Below, piece after piece: positions 51,425 through 60,878 of a DNA stretch of 64,000 bases. The stretch covers positions 129,923 through 193,922 of the forward strand of contig CAMTUH010000006.1 in assembly GCA_947084935.1 (NCBI GenBank), in the 5' to 3' direction. The position numbers and the translations under genes are program-made. This DNA comes from CAMTUH01 sp947084935 (GTDB lineage: Bacteria; Pseudomonadota; Gammaproteobacteria; Coxiellales; Coxiellaceae). Under the pieces are notes generated by a model, which saw only the letters and a program-made list of their open reading frames with translations, searched no databases and had not been told where the DNA came from. Each line of letters opens with the position of its first letter. Position 1 is the stretch's first letter.

Positions 51425-52464
51425 CGGTCACTACCGAAGAACGCTTGGTAAATGCCGCCAGCGCCGATGAAGAGCGGGTCATCGAGCAAACTATTCGACC
51501 CCGACAGCTACACGAATACATCGGACAAAAAGCCGTTCGAGAACAAATGGAAATTTTTATTTCCGCTGCACGTTCTCGCCGCGATGCACTGGATCACGTA
51601 TTAATTTTTGGGCCACCGGGCTTAGGTAAAACCACTCTCGCACATATTATTTCGCATGAAATGCAGGTCGGATTAAAACAAACTTCCGGGCCCGTGCTCG
51701 AAAAAGCCGGTGATTTAGCGGCATTATTAACTAATCTGGAACCCAACGACGTTTTATTTATCGATGAAATACATCGCTTGAGTCCCGTGGTCGAAGAAAT
51801 TTTGTATCCGGCACTGGAAGATTTTCAACTCGATATTATCATTGGTGAAGGACCTTCCGCGCGATCCATTAAATTGGACTTACCGCCTTTTACGCTTGTC
51901 GGAGCAACCACGCGCGCGGGTTTGTTGACTTCACCGCTGCGCGATCGATTTGGAATCGTGCAGCGATTAGAGTTTTATCACGCGCACGAATTGGTTGAAA
52001 TCGTGAAACGATCGGCGAATATTTTCAGTATTTCGATTGACGACAACGGCGCCACAGAAATTGCGCGACGTTCCCGAGGAACACCGCGAATTGCAAACCG
52101 CTTGCTGCGACGCGTCCGGGATTACGCGCAAGTCAAAGCCGACGGTATCATCACAAATCGCATTGCGCAGGACGCCTTGAATTTATTAAACGTAGATGCC
52201 TGCGGTTTCGACGTGATGGATCGAAAATTACTGCTCGCGCTCATCGAAAAATTTCAAGGCGGCCCCGCAGGCGTTGAAAGTTTAGCGGCCACGATCAGTG
52301 AAGAACGTGGCACCATTGAAGACGTGATCGAACCTTATTTAATGCAAGAAGGATTTATTGTGCGAACACCGCGAGGACGTCTGGCCACGCACAAAGCGTA
52401 TGCCCATCTCGGCCTCCCGGCACCCGCATTGAAAGAACCGCAGCCCGATTTGGATTTACGGTAA
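51421..52464 (+). CDS. ruvB: Holliday junction branch migration helicase RuvB
   Basis: 347 aa AAA+ motor that drives branch migration. Walker A GPPGLGKTT, Walker B FIDEIHRLS, sensor 1 GATTRAG and Arg finger region SPLRDRFGIV are present. The C-terminal winged helix (LMQEGFIVRTPRGR) is intact. Begins four bases inside ruvA. No LexA box is obvious in the short upstream gaps. Confidence 0.98.
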   Translation: MTVTTEERLVNAASADEERVIEQTIRPRQLHEYIGQKAVREQMEIFISAARSRRDALDHVLIFGPPGLGKTTLAHIISHEMQVGLKQTSGPVLEKAGDLAALLTNLEPNDVLFIDEIHRLSPVVEEILYPALEDFQLDIIIGEGPSARSIKLDLPPFTLVGATTRAGLLTSPLRDRFGIVQRLEFYHAHELVEIVKRSANIFSISIDDNGATEIARRSRGTPRIANRLLRRVRDYAQVKADGIITNRIAQDALNLLNVDACGFDVMDRKLLLALIEKFQGGPAGVESLAATISEERGTIEDVIEPYLMQEGFIVRTPRGRLATHKAYAHLGLPAPALKEPQPDLDLR

Positions 52465-52465
52465 C

Positions 52466-53722
52466 ATGTTTCGCGTTTTTATTAATGTCTTTTCTCCGTT
52501 ACTGGGCCTATTCATTCTGATACTGGGTAACGGTTTTTTCATGACGTACGTGGCCGTTCGATTAAATATCGAGGGCATCACCCCCTGGCTGATCGGCGCG
52601 ATGTCGGGTGCTTATTACGCGGGCTTAGTGATCGGTTCGTTTCGCATCGAGCCTTTTATTGTTCGCGTGGGCCACATCCGAGCGTACGCGGCTTTTGCTT
52701 CGTTGGTATCTGCACTCATTATTCTACAAGCTTTTTACGTGAATCCCTGGTGGTGGCTTCTACTGAGATTTGTCGGTGGTTACTGCATGGCGGGATTATT
52801 CATCACCATCGAAAGTTGGTTGCTCGTCAGCGGATCTCGAACGACGCGCGGACAAATCCTTTCGTTGTATATGATTACCTTTTACGCGGCACAAGCGCTG
52901 GGGCAATTTTTATTGCACATGGGCAACCTCACGGGGCTCATGCCTTATTTAGTGGCTGCCCTGCTTTCAACGTTGTCGGTCGTTCCCTTAGCCATGACGC
53001 GCGTTCGTGCACCGTACCTCGATCAACCCTCCGTGCTCGGTCTTCGAGCGCTATATCGCGCATCGCCTATTGGAATTTCCGGCTGCTTCTGTTCGGGATT
53101 AATACTCGGCACGGTGTACGGACTGCTGCCCGTTTTTATTAATCAAGTACAACACTCCGTCGCCAATATCGCGCTATTGATGGGCGTGACTATTTTCGGG
53201 GGAATGGTGTTGCAATATCCGATTGGGAAGCTGTCCGATGCGTTTGACCGACGAATTATTTTATTAATAGTATCACTCTTAGCCCTCGTCATTTGCTTTC
53301 TTACGCTCACTCCTTGGATACAAGTACCGGGCGTGTTACTGGCACTGTTGTTTTTCTTCGGCGGACTTACTTTTACGATTTACCCGCTGGCGATCAGTTA
53401 CACCTGCGATCGCATGCATCAGAAAGACACGGTGGCCGCCACGCAAGGATTGCTTTTGGCTTACAGCGTCGGTGCATCGGCCGGCCCTTTCTTGGCGCCG
53501 GGATTAATGCACGCACTCGGCCCACAGGGTTTATTTATTTACTTTGGCATTATCACTATCTTATTGACGGGCGTGATCGTATGGCGCAGCATGACTACCC
53601 CCGCCGTCCCGGCTGATGAACGAAGGGCATTTACCCCCGTTCCACGCACGACTCCGGTGGGCACTGAGTTGAGTACGCAGCAGAAGCGCAAGGCTGCACC
53701 AGCGAAATCAGAAAGTTCGTGA
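52466..53722 (+). CDS. MFS transporter (YcaD/Cynx-like small-molecule family)
   Basis: 418 aa, twelve membrane segments. TM1 contains GLFILILGNGFFMTYVAVRL and the loop between TM2 and TM3 is short; the mid-protein pattern IGKLSDAFDRR is the MFS loop 8-9 signature. Overall it resembles YcaD-type carriers of unknown substrate. It starts one base after ruvB and is followed by repeat-rich DNA. The last 40 residues are a polar cytoplasmic tail. Confidence 0.85.
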   Translation: MFRVFINVFSPLLGLFILILGNGFFMTYVAVRLNIEGITPWLIGAMSGAYYAGLVIGSFRIEPFIVRVGHIRAYAAFASLVSALIILQAFYVNPWWWLLLRFVGGYCMAGLFITIESWLLVSGSRTTRGQILSLYMITFYAAQALGQFLLHMGNLTGLMPYLVAALLSTLSVVPLAMTRVRAPYLDQPSVLGLRALYRASPIGISGCFCSGLILGTVYGLLPVFINQVQHSVANIALLMGVTIFGGMVLQYPIGKLSDAFDRRIILLIVSLLALVICFLTLTPWIQVPGVLLALLFFFGGLTFTIYPLAISYTCDRMHQKDTVAATQGLLLAYSVGASAGPFLAPGLMHALGPQGLFIYFGIITILLTGVIVWRSMTTPAVPADERRAFTPVPRTTPVGTELSTQQKRKAAPAKSESS

Positions 53723-53753
53723 TAGACTATGCTCCACTGCGTCATTGCGAGGA

Positions 53754-53903
53754 CGCCCCGGACCTTGATCCGGGGCGACGACATGGCAAACGCACTCAAT
53801 TTAGCGACGTCCCGCGGCTTGTCCGCGGGATCCAGAATCCTAGATGCCGCGAACAAGTCGCGGCACGTTAATGGGGGGGCAAGAGGCTGCTAAATTTGAG
53901 TGC
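53754..53903. repeat. Cluster of palindromes upstream of tolQ, MITE-like
   Basis: Hairpins: 53754-53762 with 53769-53777; CCCGCGG (53811-53817) with CCGCGGG (53823-53829); TGCCGCGA (53845-53852) with TCGCGGCA (53858-53865). An outer pair, GCACTCAATTTAGC (53792-53805) and GCTAAATTTGAGTGC (53889-53903), is inverted with one extra base and frames 112 bp. It fills the 214-base spacer between the MFS gene and tolQ, with no gene inside. Confidence 0.75.
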
Positions 53904-53936
53904 AATTACCACGGGTTAAAAATTTAGGAGAATACG

Positions 53937-54611
53937 ATGGGTACCGAACCCTCTTTGTGGAGCTTCATTGCTGATGCGGATTTCATTGTTAAAGTAGTTC
54001 TTCTGATATTATTTATTGCTTCCATTGCTTCCTGGGCCATTATTATTCAGCGATTTCTGTTACTCAAACAAACACGCCGTCAAATCCGAGAATTTGAACA
54101 ATTGTTTTGGTCGGGCATTGATTTAACCCAGCTGCACAACCAACTTTCCGAAAAAACCAGCCCTTCATCCGGACTATCCACTATTTTTTTAGCGGGATTT
54201 ACGGAATACACGCGCTTGCGGCAACAACCGGGCACCAGTCCCGATGCCCTCATGGAGGGGACGCAACGCGCGATGCGCATATCCCAAATTCGTGAAACGG
54301 AACACCTCGAAAAAAATCTGTCTTTTTTGGCGACCGTGGGTTCAACGAGTCCGTACGTGGGCTTGTTCGGTACCGTGTGGGGTATTATGACTTCATTCCG
54401 CGCACTTGGAACCGTGCAGCAAGCCACCATCGCGATGGTAGCACCCGGAATTTCAGAAGCATTAATTGCGACCGCAATCGGATTGTTTGCCGCCATTCCC
54501 GCCGTGATTGCGTACAATCGATTTTCCAGTGAACTTGCGCGTATCGCACAAAATTACGAAACTTTTCAAGAAGAATTATCAACTATTTTACACCGAAAGG
54601 CATACAGCTAA
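53937..54611 (+). CDS. tolQ: TolQ, proton channel subunit of the Tol-Pal system
   Basis: 224 aa, three membrane segments (about 15-38, 130-155, 168-190). The MotA/TolQ/ExbB core GLFGTVWGIMTSFRALG and the GISEALIATAIGLFAAIPAV helix are diagnostic. With TolR it uses proton motive force to energise outer-membrane constriction at division. AGGAG lies just before the ATG. ExbB is the alternative, but the neighbourhood (ruvCAB upstream, tolR downstream) favours TolQ. Confidence 0.93.
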   Translation: MGTEPSLWSFIADADFIVKVVLLILFIASIASWAIIIQRFLLLKQTRRQIREFEQLFWSGIDLTQLHNQLSEKTSPSSGLSTIFLAGFTEYTRLRQQPGTSPDALMEGTQRAMRISQIRETEHLEKNLSFLATVGSTSPYVGLFGTVWGIMTSFRALGTVQQATIAMVAPGISEALIATAIGLFAAIPAVIAYNRFSSELARIAQNYETFQEELSTILHRKAYS

Positions 54612-55070
54612 ATGTCGCGTTTCGCCCACAAATCCAATCACAAACGACCGTTGTCGGAAATCAACGTCGTGCCTTACATCGACGTGATGTTGGTACTGTT
54701 AGTGATTTTTATGATTACCGCACCACTCCTCACGCAAGGCGTTAACGTTAAATTGCCTCAAGCCGCTGCAAAAACATTATCACCCAAGCAGGAATCGCCG
54801 ATTATCGTGAGCGTGGACGGCCGCGGGGATTATTATTTGAATATTTCCGAGGAACCCAGCCAACCGGTCTCTGCGCAAAACTTAATGACTCGCGTGGCTG
54901 CGGCGTTACAACTCGCTCAGCAAAACCACCAACAACGCGACGTGTACGTGAAGGGCGATGCCAACGTGGACTACGGGAAAGTCGTGCAGGTCATGGTGTT
55001 GTTGCAACGAGCCGGCGCCGATAACGTGGGCTTAATGACCCAAATTCCTGATAAAAAATCGGGTACTTAG
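54612..55070 (+). CDS. tolR: TolR, Tol-Pal inner membrane subunit
   Basis: 152 aa. One membrane segment, VVPYIDVMLVLLVIFMITAP, includes the proton-binding Asp. A periplasmic domain follows with VYVKGDANVDYGKVVQVMV. It starts immediately after tolQ. tolA, tolB and pal, which normally follow, are not in this window: a palindrome and an orphan membrane gene come next. Confidence 0.93.
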   Translation: MSRFAHKSNHKRPLSEINVVPYIDVMLVLLVIFMITAPLLTQGVNVKLPQAAAKTLSPKQESPIIVSVDGRGDYYLNISEEPSQPVSAQNLMTRVAAALQLAQQNHQQRDVYVKGDANVDYGKVVQVMVLLQRAGADNVGLMTQIPDKKSGT

Positions 55071-55071
55071 A

Positions 55072-55104
55072 CCGTAGCCTCGGTAAGCTTTGCGAACCGA
55101 GGAA
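55072..55104. repeat. Partial family A palindrome after tolR
   Basis: CCGTAGCCTCGG opens as in family A copy 1. CCTCGGT (55078-55084) pairs with ACCGAGG (55096-55102) across an 11-base loop. It starts two bases after the tolR stop and could end its transcript. The remaining 240 bases to 55344 are AT-rich, with no gene seen, and probably include the promoter of the next gene. Confidence 0.6.
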
Positions 55105-55344
55105 TTACACTAAAACTTTAGAGACCCAATCATTTCTTCGAGCAAAGAACGAACCATGAGTTCATTAGCATCCGAATACAGACCTTGTCATGAGCTTCCT
55201 TAGGGATTTCTTAAAAATCCAGGATAAAAATCCCAGTTTACAAACCCGTTCTCAAAATTTCCTTCCAATTTAATATTAATTTAACCCCCACGCGTTATCA
55301 TGACCGCATTCAACTAATAGCCCTCGTTGGCCTATCTAAAACTC

Positions 55345-57339
55345 ATGCGAAAAACAAGCACATTATCGTCCGTACCTACTGAGGCAGTCATTCGAACCCT
55401 TCAAGATGAGATGACTGCTCCGCCGATCAACTTACACGGTTTACGCACGACGAATGGTATTATTCGAAAAATATCACAACTCACCTCGCACGGAATTAGT
55501 AGCATCGCCTGCCTTCTCTTTTTCGGATTGTCAACCAAGGAAATTCCCCTGTGGCCTTTTGGATTGCCTTTTGCTCTCGCCGCTTATGCCGTCAATTACA
55601 TGCAGATGGTGGTGGTGGACCAAATTTCAATTTCTCGTTATTTGCACTACATTAAAAATCTTGTCCTCGCCGTGCGAAATGGCAGAACAGGAATAGAAGA
55701 ATTACTGGGCGTTCATGAATTAGAAAATAGCTCAGAAAAATTCCTCGAGGGCAGCAAAAATATTTTCAATTTCCTCATTCACGAAATACCAAAGCTCATT
55801 ATCCTTCGCTACGTTTCTGCGATACCCGGTTCTCTCGCGCGCCAAGTTGGTTGGCTGGACCGTGAAAATTACGAGACCTTTTTGCAGTGGGCGATTATGG
55901 CTATGTTAGAACCGTCCGTGCACGATCGCATTTATGATCTCCGATTGCCTGCTTTCACGGACAGTGGAATTCGCGACGAGGAAACCCAGAAATTACGTAA
56001 AGCCGTCCGTGAAATTTTGAGGCAGAATTGTCGTGATGCCCAAGATCATCTCACGGATTCAAAAAATCTTGTTGAACAAATTCAGGACCAATCGGAACAC
56101 CCTGATCTTTTTTTAGAGGCACTACACTACAGTAATAATACAGACAGCATTCACCTTTTATCTTCTCCCAGAACTTCAACTATTCAAGCACTGTTGGCCG
56201 GCTTTCTTGCTCTTGTTTATGTTTTGTCAAACGCAGGTAATTACCGAGCCACGTGGGAAAACAATGCGGATCCAATGGCACAACGTATCGGTTCCATTTT
56301 GGGTGATGCCGGATTCGGAACCTTTATGGCACTACGCGCCGCTGAGGCACTCGCTCATCTGCTCAACAATCCTCGCCATTTCGTTACCTTTTGTCGTCAG
56401 GAATGGCGAAAACTCTTACTCTTCGGCGTCAGCATTGCTATCGCGGCTTTTACTGTCGGAAGCACTTTGTCCGTGAGTCACGAAGAAGAAATTCCACTGC
56501 CCGATCTGTTCATCATTTTAGGCACTATTTTCGATAACACCAACTTTACTCTCGAAATATTATTGGCGCTCTTAACAAACTGGCTGTTTCGAAATCGGGA
56601 ATCAAACAGTCCTCAGCACCAGAGCGCCGTATTGGATCGATTTTTCGAAGAACTGGAAAAAGAGCTCAATCAATTATCCGACTCAGAATTTCTCGACTAT
56701 TTGAGCCAGGTAAATACAGACACCTCTTGTTTGGAACAATATTTAGAATATTTTTATAAAATATTCCCGTGGGCGGAGAATTTGATCGCAAGTCAAATCA
56801 TCAGCGCACTGAAAAAAAATCCACACGAAGCGATAGAAACCATCAATAAAACCGGGCGATTTGGCAAACAACGCATTACATTGGAATTAGGTGCAAGCGC
56901 TTTGACGATGTTAGTGGCAACGGCGGGTTTTATTTCGTCGGAAAATACAATCCCACATATTTTATGTCAGTACTTGGCACCCGCGGTATCGATTCCCATC
57001 GGCATTGCTACAACGGGATTATTTGGACGTCATCAGCACAGTACGCGGCGTATTGAAGAAAACTCAACAACTTACGCTCCTATCGATGAATCAGACTCGC
57101 CAGAACAATCCGTTTGCGAACCACCGCATTTCACCATAACTGCTGCAAAATACATTGCCCTACTGGGATTACCACTCGGCGTTAAATACCTCGGAGAATT
57201 AGCGAGTGAATGGGCGTTTGTAAATATTTTTAATCTGCCGCCGGAAACTGCTGAAGTTTTTGGAGAGCTCGCCGGAACGGTCCTTGCAACCGTTGGCGCA
57301 GGATTGATTACTCATTCGATGACGCAGAGTATGCGTTGA
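55345..57339 (+). CDS. Orphan 664-aa multi-pass membrane protein
   Basis: No family recognised. Start ATG 55345 is chosen over a TTG at 55327; neither has a strong ribosome site. Roughly nine hydrophobic segments fall in groups: two near residues 55-90, two around 285-375, one near 410, two around 515-560 and two near 600-655. Between them is a long, charged, soluble central part (110-270) that looks helical. Codons are AT-richer than the ruv genes. The 3' end overlaps the convergent L,D-transpeptidase gene by 32 bases. Could be a large membrane effector or a lineage-specific envelope protein; both are inference. Confidence 0.6.
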   Translation: MRKTSTLSSVPTEAVIRTLQDEMTAPPINLHGLRTTNGIIRKISQLTSHGISSIACLLFFGLSTKEIPLWPFGLPFALAAYAVNYMQMVVVDQISISRYLHYIKNLVLAVRNGRTGIEELLGVHELENSSEKFLEGSKNIFNFLIHEIPKLIILRYVSAIPGSLARQVGWLDRENYETFLQWAIMAMLEPSVHDRIYDLRLPAFTDSGIRDEETQKLRKAVREILRQNCRDAQDHLTDSKNLVEQIQDQSEHPDLFLEALHYSNNTDSIHLLSSPRTSTIQALLAGFLALVYVLSNAGNYRATWENNADPMAQRIGSILGDAGFGTFMALRAAEALAHLLNNPRHFVTFCRQEWRKLLLFGVSIAIAAFTVGSTLSVSHEEEIPLPDLFIILGTIFDNTNFTLEILLALLTNWLFRNRESNSPQHQSAVLDRFFEELEKELNQLSDSEFLDYLSQVNTDTSCLEQYLEYFYKIFPWAENLIASQIISALKKNPHEAIETINKTGRFGKQRITLELGASALTMLVATAGFISSENTIPHILCQYLAPAVSIPIGIATTGLFGRHQHSTRRIEENSTTYAPIDESDSPEQSVCEPPHFTITAAKYIALLGLPLGVKYLGELASEWAFVNIFNLPPETAEVFGELAGTVLATVGAGLITHSMTQSMR

Positions 57340-58264
57340 CGTTACCGGGTTCTGCACCTTGATCAAATCCAATAATAGCTGGAATCCCAGTGTGTTCTTT
57401 GATAATTTCAGTGGCTTTTTTCCAATTGATTTTCGAATCTTCCTCGTCGTTATCTAACATACTATTAATCAACGCCTCAACCACGGCCGACGTATTGGCT
57501 AATTCCGCGCGCTCTTCTTCTAGCGGTAAATGCGCTGCGACATATAATTTCCTATCGTTCCAGCCAGCCACGTACGGTTGATTGATAATCAATACGCGGG
57601 TATCGACGGGCGTCATCGCAAACAATTCTTTAATATCTTCAGGATATAAATGAATGCACCCCGCGCTGCTGCGACGACCCACGCTGCTCGGGTCATTGGT
57701 TCCGTGAATTAAATAAGTAGGTTTAGATAATCGCATCGCAAAATCCCCCAACGGGTTATCGGGACCCGAGGGCATAACGCGCGGAACCGGATCGCCATGC
57801 TGCTCGCGGTATTTCATCACGCTCTCGGGCACCACCCACACGGGATTCACAATTTTTTGGATGATGCGTAACACGCCGAGTGGTGTTTGCCAATCTTCTT
57901 TACCAATTCCAATGGGATACGTATAGAAATAATTCTTCCCCTGCGGAAAATAATACAAACGCATGGTCGCTAAATTCATGACAATGCCAGCTCGAGGAAT
58001 ATGCGGTAATAAAAATTGTGTGGGGATAATTAGAACGGTCCCCGGCGCGGGTTGATCCGGATTGACTTCCGGATTGGCTTCGACCAATTCGTAATAACCG
58101 ACATCATAACGCCGCGCAACGTCCGCAAACGTATCGTTCAGTTGCACACTGGCAAATTGAACCTGACCAGATAAATCATTATTTTTAGGCGGCAACGGCA
58201 ACCGAAGCGCCAGGGCAGCCGGCACGAAAAAAACGCTGACTAAAATAACTAACAATCGATTCAT
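57308..58264 (-). CDS. L,D-transpeptidase with LysM-like domain (YkuD family)
   Basis: 318 aa periplasmic enzyme. A signal peptide covers residues 1-19. A LysM-like segment (NDTFADVARRYDVGYYELVE) precedes the YkuD domain (about 95-235) with YLIHGTNDPSSVG and the active site RRSSAGCIHLYPED. The catalytic Cys and upstream His are kept, but the common SHGC(I/V)R pattern reads SAGCIH here. Such enzymes form 3-3 peptidoglycan crosslinks or attach lipoproteins. The last 60 residues are a charged extension. Downstream yihY-like gene is upstream in transcription by two bases. Confidence 0.9.
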   Translation of the reverse strand: MNRLLVILVSVFFVPAALALRLPLPPKNNDLSGQVQFASVQLNDTFADVARRYDVGYYELVEANPEVNPDQPAPGTVLIIPTQFLLPHIPRAGIVMNLATMRLYYFPQGKNYFYTYPIGIGKEDWQTPLGVLRIIQKIVNPVWVVPESVMKYREQHGDPVPRVMPSGPDNPLGDFAMRLSKPTYLIHGTNDPSSVGRRSSAGCIHLYPEDIKELFAMTPVDTRVLIINQPYVAGWNDRKLYVAAHLPLEEERAELANTSAVVEALINSMLDNDEEDSKINWKKATEIIKEHTGIPAIIGFDQGAEPGNVNAYSASSNE

Positions 58265-58266
58265 GA

Positions 58267-59112
58267 CTAAACCCGATACTTTTCGGGTATACCCGTCGCC
58301 ATCGTATTACTGATGACGGCTCCCAGTAAAATGATCGTCCAGGACACGTACAACCAGACCAAGAAGATCGGAACGGTTGCCAAAGCTCCGTACAGCAAAC
58401 GATACGTGGGAAAATGCGTCAGATACAACGTGAAAAAGTACTTCGCTAATTCAAACAGTACCGTTGTTACTAAACCACCCACCACCGCGTGCAACAATTT
58501 GACTTTACAGGAAGGCAAAACCCAATTAAACAGAGTAAACGTGATGAAGATTAACACATAAGGTAGGGCGAAGAAAAGCGGCTCTTTAACATAAGATTTT
58601 TTTAATAAATGCGCGATGAACGGCGCCTTAATTAAAAATGTCCCCAACACCATCACCCCACCCAACAAGATCGGGGACAACAATAAGACTATAAAATAAA
58701 TCAAAAAGGATAGGGAAAAATGAAACCGCGGTTTCGTATGCCAAATCGCGCTAAACGCCTGATTAATGTTATAAATCATTAACAAAGCGACCACACTCAA
58801 AAATATCATATTGGAGATCGATAACCGCGAGACGTGCAACACAAAATCGTTGATGTATTTCGATATGACGTTGGCGGAAGCGGCCACTAAGTTTTGCAAA
58901 ACGAACGATTGCATTCGCTCACCAACCCCATGAAAGATGGGTATAAACGACAAAATGGTAAAAACAACAATGGTCAGGGGAACCAATGAAAGCAGTGTCG
59001 TGTACGCCAACGAAGCCGCACGATACGTACATCCCTCACCAACGTAACGCCGGTACACGTACACCAGCACTCGAACTAGCCTTTTGATTCCTTTCCACAT
59101 GTCAACGAGCAC
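58267..59112 (-). CDS. YihY/BrkB-family inner membrane protein
   Basis: 281 aa from a GTG at 59112; an ATG at 59100 is an alternative start. About six membrane segments. YTTLLSLVPLTIVVFTILSF and YRLLYGALATVPIFLVWLYVSW are the family blocks. Once misannotated as ribonuclease BN; the function is not established. Two bases before the L,D-transpeptidase start, so they share a transcript, hinting at an envelope role. Confidence 0.9.
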   Translation of the reverse strand: MLVDMWKGIKRLVRVLVYVYRRYVGEGCTYRAASLAYTTLLSLVPLTIVVFTILSFIPIFHGVGERMQSFVLQNLVAASANVISKYINDFVLHVSRLSISNMIFLSVVALLMIYNINQAFSAIWHTKPRFHFSLSFLIYFIVLLLSPILLGGVMVLGTFLIKAPFIAHLLKKSYVKEPLFFALPYVLIFITFTLFNWVLPSCKVKLLHAVVGGLVTTVLFELAKYFFTLYLTHFPTYRLLYGALATVPIFLVWLYVSWTIILLGAVISNTMATGIPEKYRV

Positions 59113-59172
59113 ATCCGGTTGTCATTGTAAAACTGCTCCCCTATAATCCCTGCCATTGGGAGCAACTTAATC

Positions 59173-59796
59173 ATGCCAAATGATACCACTCACCTCAACC
59201 ACTCACCTTATATTCTCGTGCTGTACTACAGCCGGTATGGCGCAACGGCCAAAATGGCCGAACTCGTCGCCCGCGGGGTGGAACAACTAAAAGGGATCGA
59301 AGCGCGAATCCGCACAGTGCCCCCCGTATCGCCCACAACCGAAGCCACCGAAGACAGCATACCCAAAGAAGGCCCACCCTACGCCACTTTGGACGATCTC
59401 GCCAACTGCGCGGGTGTCGCCGTAGGCAGTCCCACACGGTTTGGCAACATGGCGGCTCCGTTAAAATATTTTTTTGATGCCACCGGATCGCTCTGGGCAT
59501 CCGGCGCCTTAATCGGAAAACCGGCTGGCTTTTTCACGTCAACAGCCAGTTTGCACGGAGGACAAGAAACCACCTTAATCAGCATGATGATGCCCCTGCT
59601 GCATCACGGCGCCCTCATCGTCGGGGTCCCGTACAGCGAAACCGATCTGTTTACCACCACCAGCGGCGGAACGCCTTACGGCCCGAGTCACCTCGCTGGC
59701 CAAAAGAGTGATTTCCCATTAACGCAAGCCGAGAAAAATCTCTGCACGGCATTGGGTAAGCGGTTGGCGGAAATCACACTCAAATTATATCAATGA
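59173..59796 (+). CDS. WrbA-like flavodoxin-fold NAD(P)H:quinone oxidoreductase
   Basis: 207 aa. FMN-binding N-terminus ILVLYYSRYGATAKMAELVA, then GSPTRFGNMAAPLKYFFD and FFTSTASLHGGQETTLISMM, all WrbA/type IV NQO hallmarks. It would reduce quinones by two electrons and so limit semiquinone stress. Starts 60 bases from the divergent yihY-like gene and overlaps zapE by four bases. Confidence 0.92.
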   Translation: MPNDTTHLNHSPYILVLYYSRYGATAKMAELVARGVEQLKGIEARIRTVPPVSPTTEATEDSIPKEGPPYATLDDLANCAGVAVGSPTRFGNMAAPLKYFFDATGSLWASGALIGKPAGFFTSTASLHGGQETTLISMMMPLLHHGALIVGVPYSETDLFTTTSGGTPYGPSHLAGQKSDFPLTQAEKNLCTALGKRLAEITLKLYQ

Positions 59797-60878
59797 CGCC
59801 ACTGCACTATTATCAACAACAGATCGACGCGGGTCTCATTCATCACGACGCCGAACAACTTCTCGTTATGCAAGAATTGAACCGCATCTATCTTGAATTA
59901 CACAAACGAGACAAAGCGCGTCAACTTCTCTTAGGCCAACTGATGCGCCCGATCTACGCCATAAAACCGGTAAAGGGGATGTATCTCTGGGGTAATATTG
60001 GCGTGGGGAAAACTTTTCTGATCGATATTTTTTACCATTGCTTATCTATAAAAAAGCGACGGATGCATTTTCATGAATTTATGCTGCACATCCACGACGA
60101 GCTCACGAAATGGCAGGGCCACAAAAATCCGCTGGATAAAATTGGTTTGAAAATCGCACGAGAATCACACGTGCTGTGTTTCGATGAATTTATTGTAAAT
60201 AATATCGTTGACGCCATGATTTTAGAAGGATTATTAAAATCATTATTCCGACACGGTGTTTGCCTTGTTACGACTTCCAACACAGAGCCCGATGAGCTTT
60301 ACAAAAATGGTTTACAGCGTGAAGCTTTTCTTCCCGCCATCGAAATTATCAAGCAACACACGGAAGTATTTCATTTACAGTCGAAACACGATTATCGATT
60401 AGAGCACTTAAGCCAAGCGGGGGTTTACTTCAGCCCGCTCGACGAACAAGCCGAGTTAACCATGGAAAAATGTTTCCAACATTTTTCAAATTACTTACCG
60501 TGGGATGACAAGCCCATTAAAATATTCGACCGAACCATCAAAATACGAAAAAAAGCCGGTGATGTCGTTTGGTTTGACTTTATAGATCTGTGCGGTATTC
60601 CACGCTCGCAAAAAGATTATCTGGCGCTGGCTCATAAATACCATACGGTGCTGATCAGCGACATTCCCATCATCACATCCGATCAAAATAATTTAATTAC
60701 GGCCTTTATTAATCTGATCGACGTTCTTTACGACGCACACGTTCGCGTGGTCATTTCCGCCGCCGCAGACGTCCACGCACTTTATCCACAAGGTCGAATG
60801 TCATCAATTTTCGAACGCACCAAATCGCGCCTGATTGAAATGCAATCGTCGTGTTATGTCGACAAACGAAATAGTTAG
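59793..60878 (+). CDS. zapE: Cell division ATPase ZapE (AFG1 family)
   Basis: 361 aa AAA+ ATPase. Walker A LWGNIGVGKTFLID, Walker B HVLCFDEFIVNNIVDAMIL, and sensor segment TTSNTEPDELYKNGLQREAF are diagnostic. ZapE is recruited to the division site and affects Z-ring stability under stress. Four-base overlap with wrbA-like gene upstream; its stop overlaps the convergent nhaA stop by four bases. Confidence 0.93.
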   Translation: MTPLHYYQQQIDAGLIHHDAEQLLVMQELNRIYLELHKRDKARQLLLGQLMRPIYAIKPVKGMYLWGNIGVGKTFLIDIFYHCLSIKKRRMHFHEFMLHIHDELTKWQGHKNPLDKIGLKIARESHVLCFDEFIVNNIVDAMILEGLLKSLFRHGVCLVTTSNTEPDELYKNGLQREAFLPAIEIIKQHTEVFHLQSKHDYRLEHLSQAGVYFSPLDEQAELTMEKCFQHFSNYLPWDDKPIKIFDRTIKIRKKAGDVVWFDFIDLCGIPRSQKDYLALAHKYHTVLISDIPIITSDQNNLITAFINLIDVLYDAHVRVVISAAADVHALYPQGRMSSIFERTKSRLIEMQSSCYVDKRNS

